Part shown: one piece after another, positions 4,501 through 5,096 of the stretch | Layout of the letters: each line of letters begins with the position of its first letter | How positions within the stretch are numbered: position 1 is the stretch's first letter | Assembly: GCA_964399965.1 (NCBI GenBank) | Contig: CAYNRX010000062.1 | Location: 1-5,096, forward strand | Direction of reading: 5' to 3' | Origin: UBA1381 sp964399965 | GTDB taxonomy: Bacteria; Bacillota; Clostridia; UBA1381 | DNA: 5,096 bases | The notes under the pieces: generated by a model | The model's database searches: none | What the model was told of the DNA's origin: nothing | The model's input: the letters and a program-made list of their open reading frames with translations, nothing else | Translations under genes and position numbers: made by a program

Positions 4501-5096
4501 GTTTACATCAGCTACAGTCGCGCTAACCTCTGCACCCTCTGCGCCGAGAACTGCATTCATAACAGCCTTTGCATCGTCAACAGTAACGCCGTCTACACCG
4601 TCTACATCGCCCGGGTCGTTTTCCGGTTCGGGAGTCGGTGCCTGTGTCGGCTCTGCCGTCGGGTCTGTCGGCCCTATAGCTTCGCCGCTGTAAACTACCA
4701 AATTATCGATAGTAGCGATTGAACGGTAATTTACTCCGCTAGGACTGGAGCTCTGTATAGCCAGCATCGGCAGCTCATTAAGCTGCGAAGCATTATCTCC
4801 GGTAGCAACATACTCACCTTTAAGCATCTGCTCACCGTTGATGTATACTCTGAAGGTCTGGTCTGCTGCCAGCTCAAACTTAACGGTCATCCACTCGTCA
4901 GCGTTTACATCGATACCGATAACGTCCTCGCCTCTCATTATTGTTGAGCCTGTGCCGTCCGTTGTCAAGACAGCCGCTACGTTTCTGTATTCGCCTGTGC
5001 CGTCATCACCGGTCTGAGTCCTGTCCTTTATAAAGTACAGTCTGCCGGCGGTTCCTGCTGTTGACAGCTTGAGAGCAAATTCCATCGTTGCGCTCT
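1579..5096 (-). CDS. Giant modular extracellular protein with lectin-like, dockerin and cohesin-like modules (5' end missing)
   Basis: The open frame runs from the window edge to TGA at 1579. No true start is visible: the Met at 5085 is internal, since the same residue is internal (SATMEF) in the second copy. Counting that Met as residue 1: lectin-like LamG/ConA-type module 1-132 (EWMTVKFELAADQTFRVYING is typical); dockerin 159-214; cohesin-like module 244-395; second, shortened cohesin-like module 413-504; second lectin-like module 505-638, identical to the first; EPT/TP linker 651-768; unrecognised domain 769-992; linker 995-1040; C-terminal domain 1041-1168. There is no LPxTG, SLH or C-terminal membrane anchor, and no catalytic domain in the visible part. 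Cohesin and dockerin modules bind each other in cellulosome-type assemblies, so an extracellular scaffolding or carbohydrate-binding role is inferred. It is transcribed alone and ends at its own terminator. Exact function is unknown. Confidence 0.9.
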   Translation of the reverse strand, partial: SATMEFALKLSTAGTAGRLYFIKDRTQTGDDGTGEYRNVAAVLTTDGTGSTIMRGEDVIGIDVNADEWMTVKFELAADQTFRVYINGEQMLKGEYVATGDNASQLNELPMLAIQSSSPSGVNYRSIATIDNLVVYSGEAIGPTDPTAEPTQAPTPEPENDPGDVDGVDGVTVDDAKAVMNAVLGAEGAEVSATVADVNGDGLVNMLDANYIAQMAMGNLTSFDEVTVVTAAEAEVQTVTLAATETDPTISAVLVGEAPAKAGDTAVFDIVMSNIPAGEQVQSVQVNIPIDANLYDATFENTSDNTIMGMLGGVNVANGEAVYAYLATAENLYITVGEGETVKLATLTLTLKSDLANGDYTLDYSNGIINTISETNPKIEYRLDNDKLYMEAPAFTVEGEEPLVTAQPDPDFGEGMPAISAVLVGEAPAKAGDTAVFDIVMSTIPAGEQVQSVQLNIPVDTDLYDVTFENTSDNAIMGMLGGVNVANGEAVYAYLATAENLYITVGESATMEFALKLSTAGTAGRLYFIKDRTQTGDDGTGEYRNVAAVLTTDGTGSTIMRGEDVIGIDVNADEWMTVKFELAADQTFRVYINGEQMLKGEYVATGDNASQLNELPMLAIQSSSPSGVNYRSIATIDNLVVYSGEAIGPTDPTAEPTSTPTTEPTATPIVEPTETPTEAPTATPTTEPTSTPTTEPTATPIVEPTETPTQAPTATPTTEPTSTPTTEPTATPIVEPTETPTEAPTATPTTEPTATPTAEPTSTPTVEPTAEPAYILRLSDCVSDDDTLSAMTGEASIAFKTEAEYGDGWLVADQSGSLLNAADYESLVQNGADIGYIRALKIYVYDESLDIHANVTGLVLTPHEGEQAPIFNPQTMTLENLDPSKRITSFSVEFAGYLVDDIQLSEQNAHLFEVGYNPRTQKTVVIFVASGEFMYITTDGTFDIGEYLKDDDLLLPVYSALTYETAADEDWLDNEYEYTGSENDRLAIGRVISTDTDMTAPTPTPFIQTPTPTVEPTPTPTVEPTPTPTVEPTPTPTVPPTPVPEYVVSAEMAIYDESGHNTGEEVTIDNIGRAAITVQNNSGQTLFTDVYLAFYREDGTLVSAAKPDSITSVSSDGKTYVVPINCPDAQVPEDAAYAMVYLWKTDVVINGDTVESIIRTLEPVCVPFRITN
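1966..2103 (-). other. Second Thr/Pro linker of the modular protein
   Basis: Residues 995-1040 are almost only Thr, Pro, Val and Glu, with the unit TPTPTVEP repeated. Such linkers are typically extended, flexible and often O-glycosylated in cellulosomal and cell-surface proteins. It separates the unrecognised domain from the C-terminal domain. Confidence 0.85.
1988..2070. repeat. Perfect 24-bp G-rich tandem repeat, about 3.5 copies
   Basis: The 10-mer GGCTCTACCG recurs at 2003, 2027 and 2051, and the whole stretch 1988-2070 is a 24-bp period without a mismatch. It encodes TPTPTVEP on the minus strand. The plus strand carries seven GGGG runs separated by TC or by 14 bases. The absence of even silent changes suggests recent expansion. 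Confidence 0.93.
2782..3135. repeat. Hierarchical linker repeat: 96-bp unit built of four 24-bp units
   Basis: It encodes residues 651-768, a chain of 8-residue units of form EPTxTPTx. Four such units (EPTSTPTT, EPTATPIV, EPTETPTE, APTATPTT) make a 32-residue super-unit repeated three times, followed by a shorter irregular tail (EPTATPTA, EPTSTPTV, EPTAEP). At the DNA level GGCTCTACAATCGG or its one-base variant recurs at 2891, 2987 and 3083, exactly 96 bp apart; the 2891 and 2987 units differ at only four positions. Both levels of period point to expansion by slippage or unequal crossover. Confidence 0.93.
3137..3578. repeat. Perfect 442-bp direct repeat, inner copy
   Basis: Every base from 3137 to 3578 matches 4655-5096 (offset 1518 bp, 506 codons, in frame). 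It encodes the lectin-like module plus the first residues of the following linker. A single mismatch (3136 against 4654) marks one border, within the linker; the other border cannot be located because the outer copy runs into the window edge. Confidence 0.97.
3574..3849 (-). other. Second cohesin-like module, shortened
   Basis: Residues 413-504 repeat the first cohesin-like module (AGDTAVFDIVMS, then YLATAENLYITVGE) but stop after the VGE motif, about 45-50 residues before the equivalent end of copy one. The sequence then passes directly into the lectin-like module. Either the end strands are supplied by what follows or the fold is incomplete. Assignment to the cohesin family rests on pattern, not on a search. 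Confidence 0.6.
3901..4356 (-). other. First cohesin-like module
   Basis: Residues 244-395 form a beta-rich segment of about 150 residues, the usual cohesin length. The order of elements fits cohesins: an opening strand (ISAVLVG), a GDTAVFDIVMSNIP segment, QSVQVNIPIDANLYD where cohesins carry their YDP-like strand, and a late strand pair KLATLTLTLKS and GDYTLDYSNG. Cohesins bind dockerins with high affinity. A related beta-sandwich carbohydrate-binding fold is the main alternative. Confidence 0.65.
4444..4611 (-). other. Type I-like dockerin module
   Basis: Residues 159-214 hold two F-hand-like calcium loops with following helices. The second loop is canonical: D193, N195, D197, N201, D204 (DVNGDGLVNMLD). 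The first is degenerate: D160, D162 and D171 fit, but V164 replaces the usual Asp at loop position five. Dockerins attach proteins to cohesins in extracellular complexes. This one is internal, between a lectin-like and a cohesin-like module, whereas dockerins are mostly terminal. Confidence 0.85.
4655..5096. repeat. Perfect 442-bp direct repeat, outer copy, running off the window
   Basis: It is identical to 3137-3578 without a single difference. It codes for lectin-like residues 1-132 and the GPTDPTAEP linker start. The identity continues to the last base of the window, so the full repeat is longer or ends just outside. Confidence 0.97.

Noticed and set aside
3137..5096. Insertion sequence or transposon as the cause of the 442-bp repeat
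   Set aside because: Both copies are in-frame coding sequence for the same protein module, with no terminal inverted repeats or transposase gene.

Overview
The window looks like chromosomal DNA from an anaerobic Gram-positive bacterium of the class Clostridia, probably a gut or rumen Oscillospiraceae/Ruminococcaceae-like organism. This is inferred from the strong AGGAGG ribosome binding sites, the sigma-70/sigma-A type promoters, a solitary ECF transporter S component, and a huge extracellular protein with dockerin, cohesin-like and lectin-like modules joined by Thr/Pro linkers. No species can be named from this sequence alone. Every supportable gene is on the minus strand, so the genes read from high to low coordinates.

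Layout in transcription order (right to left). (1) 5096-1579: the C-terminal 1171 or so residues of a giant modular surface or secreted protein whose start lies outside the window. Module order is lectin-like (LamG/ConA-type), dockerin, cohesin-like 1, shortened cohesin-like 2 fused to a second lectin-like module, a long EPT/TP repeat linker, an unrecognised ~220-residue domain, a second TPTPTVEP linker and a C-terminal domain. It ends in a strong intrinsic terminator (1541-1574). (2) A 146-bp gap holds that terminator and a near-consensus promoter for (3) an ECF-type transporter S component (1432-857), followed by its own intrinsic terminator (817-844). (4) A second near-consensus promoter (739-767) drives rpmE (ribosomal protein L31, zinc-binding form) and probably rpsO (ribosomal protein S15) as a two-gene operon. 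(5) Downstream of rpsO are two long hairpins without a clear U-tract; in many bacteria this is the rpsO-pnp intergenic region, and pnp may start just outside the window.

The ribosomal genes and the transporter gene are ordinary. The accessory interest is in the modular protein. It contains a perfect 442-bp duplication that runs into the window edge, a mosaic of identical and diverged cohesin segments, and two separate linker repeat families (96 bp made of four 24-bp units, and a perfect 24-bp G-rich tandem). Cohesin and dockerin modules together suggest a scaffoldin-like or cell-surface assembly role, but no catalytic domain is visible and partners are unknown.
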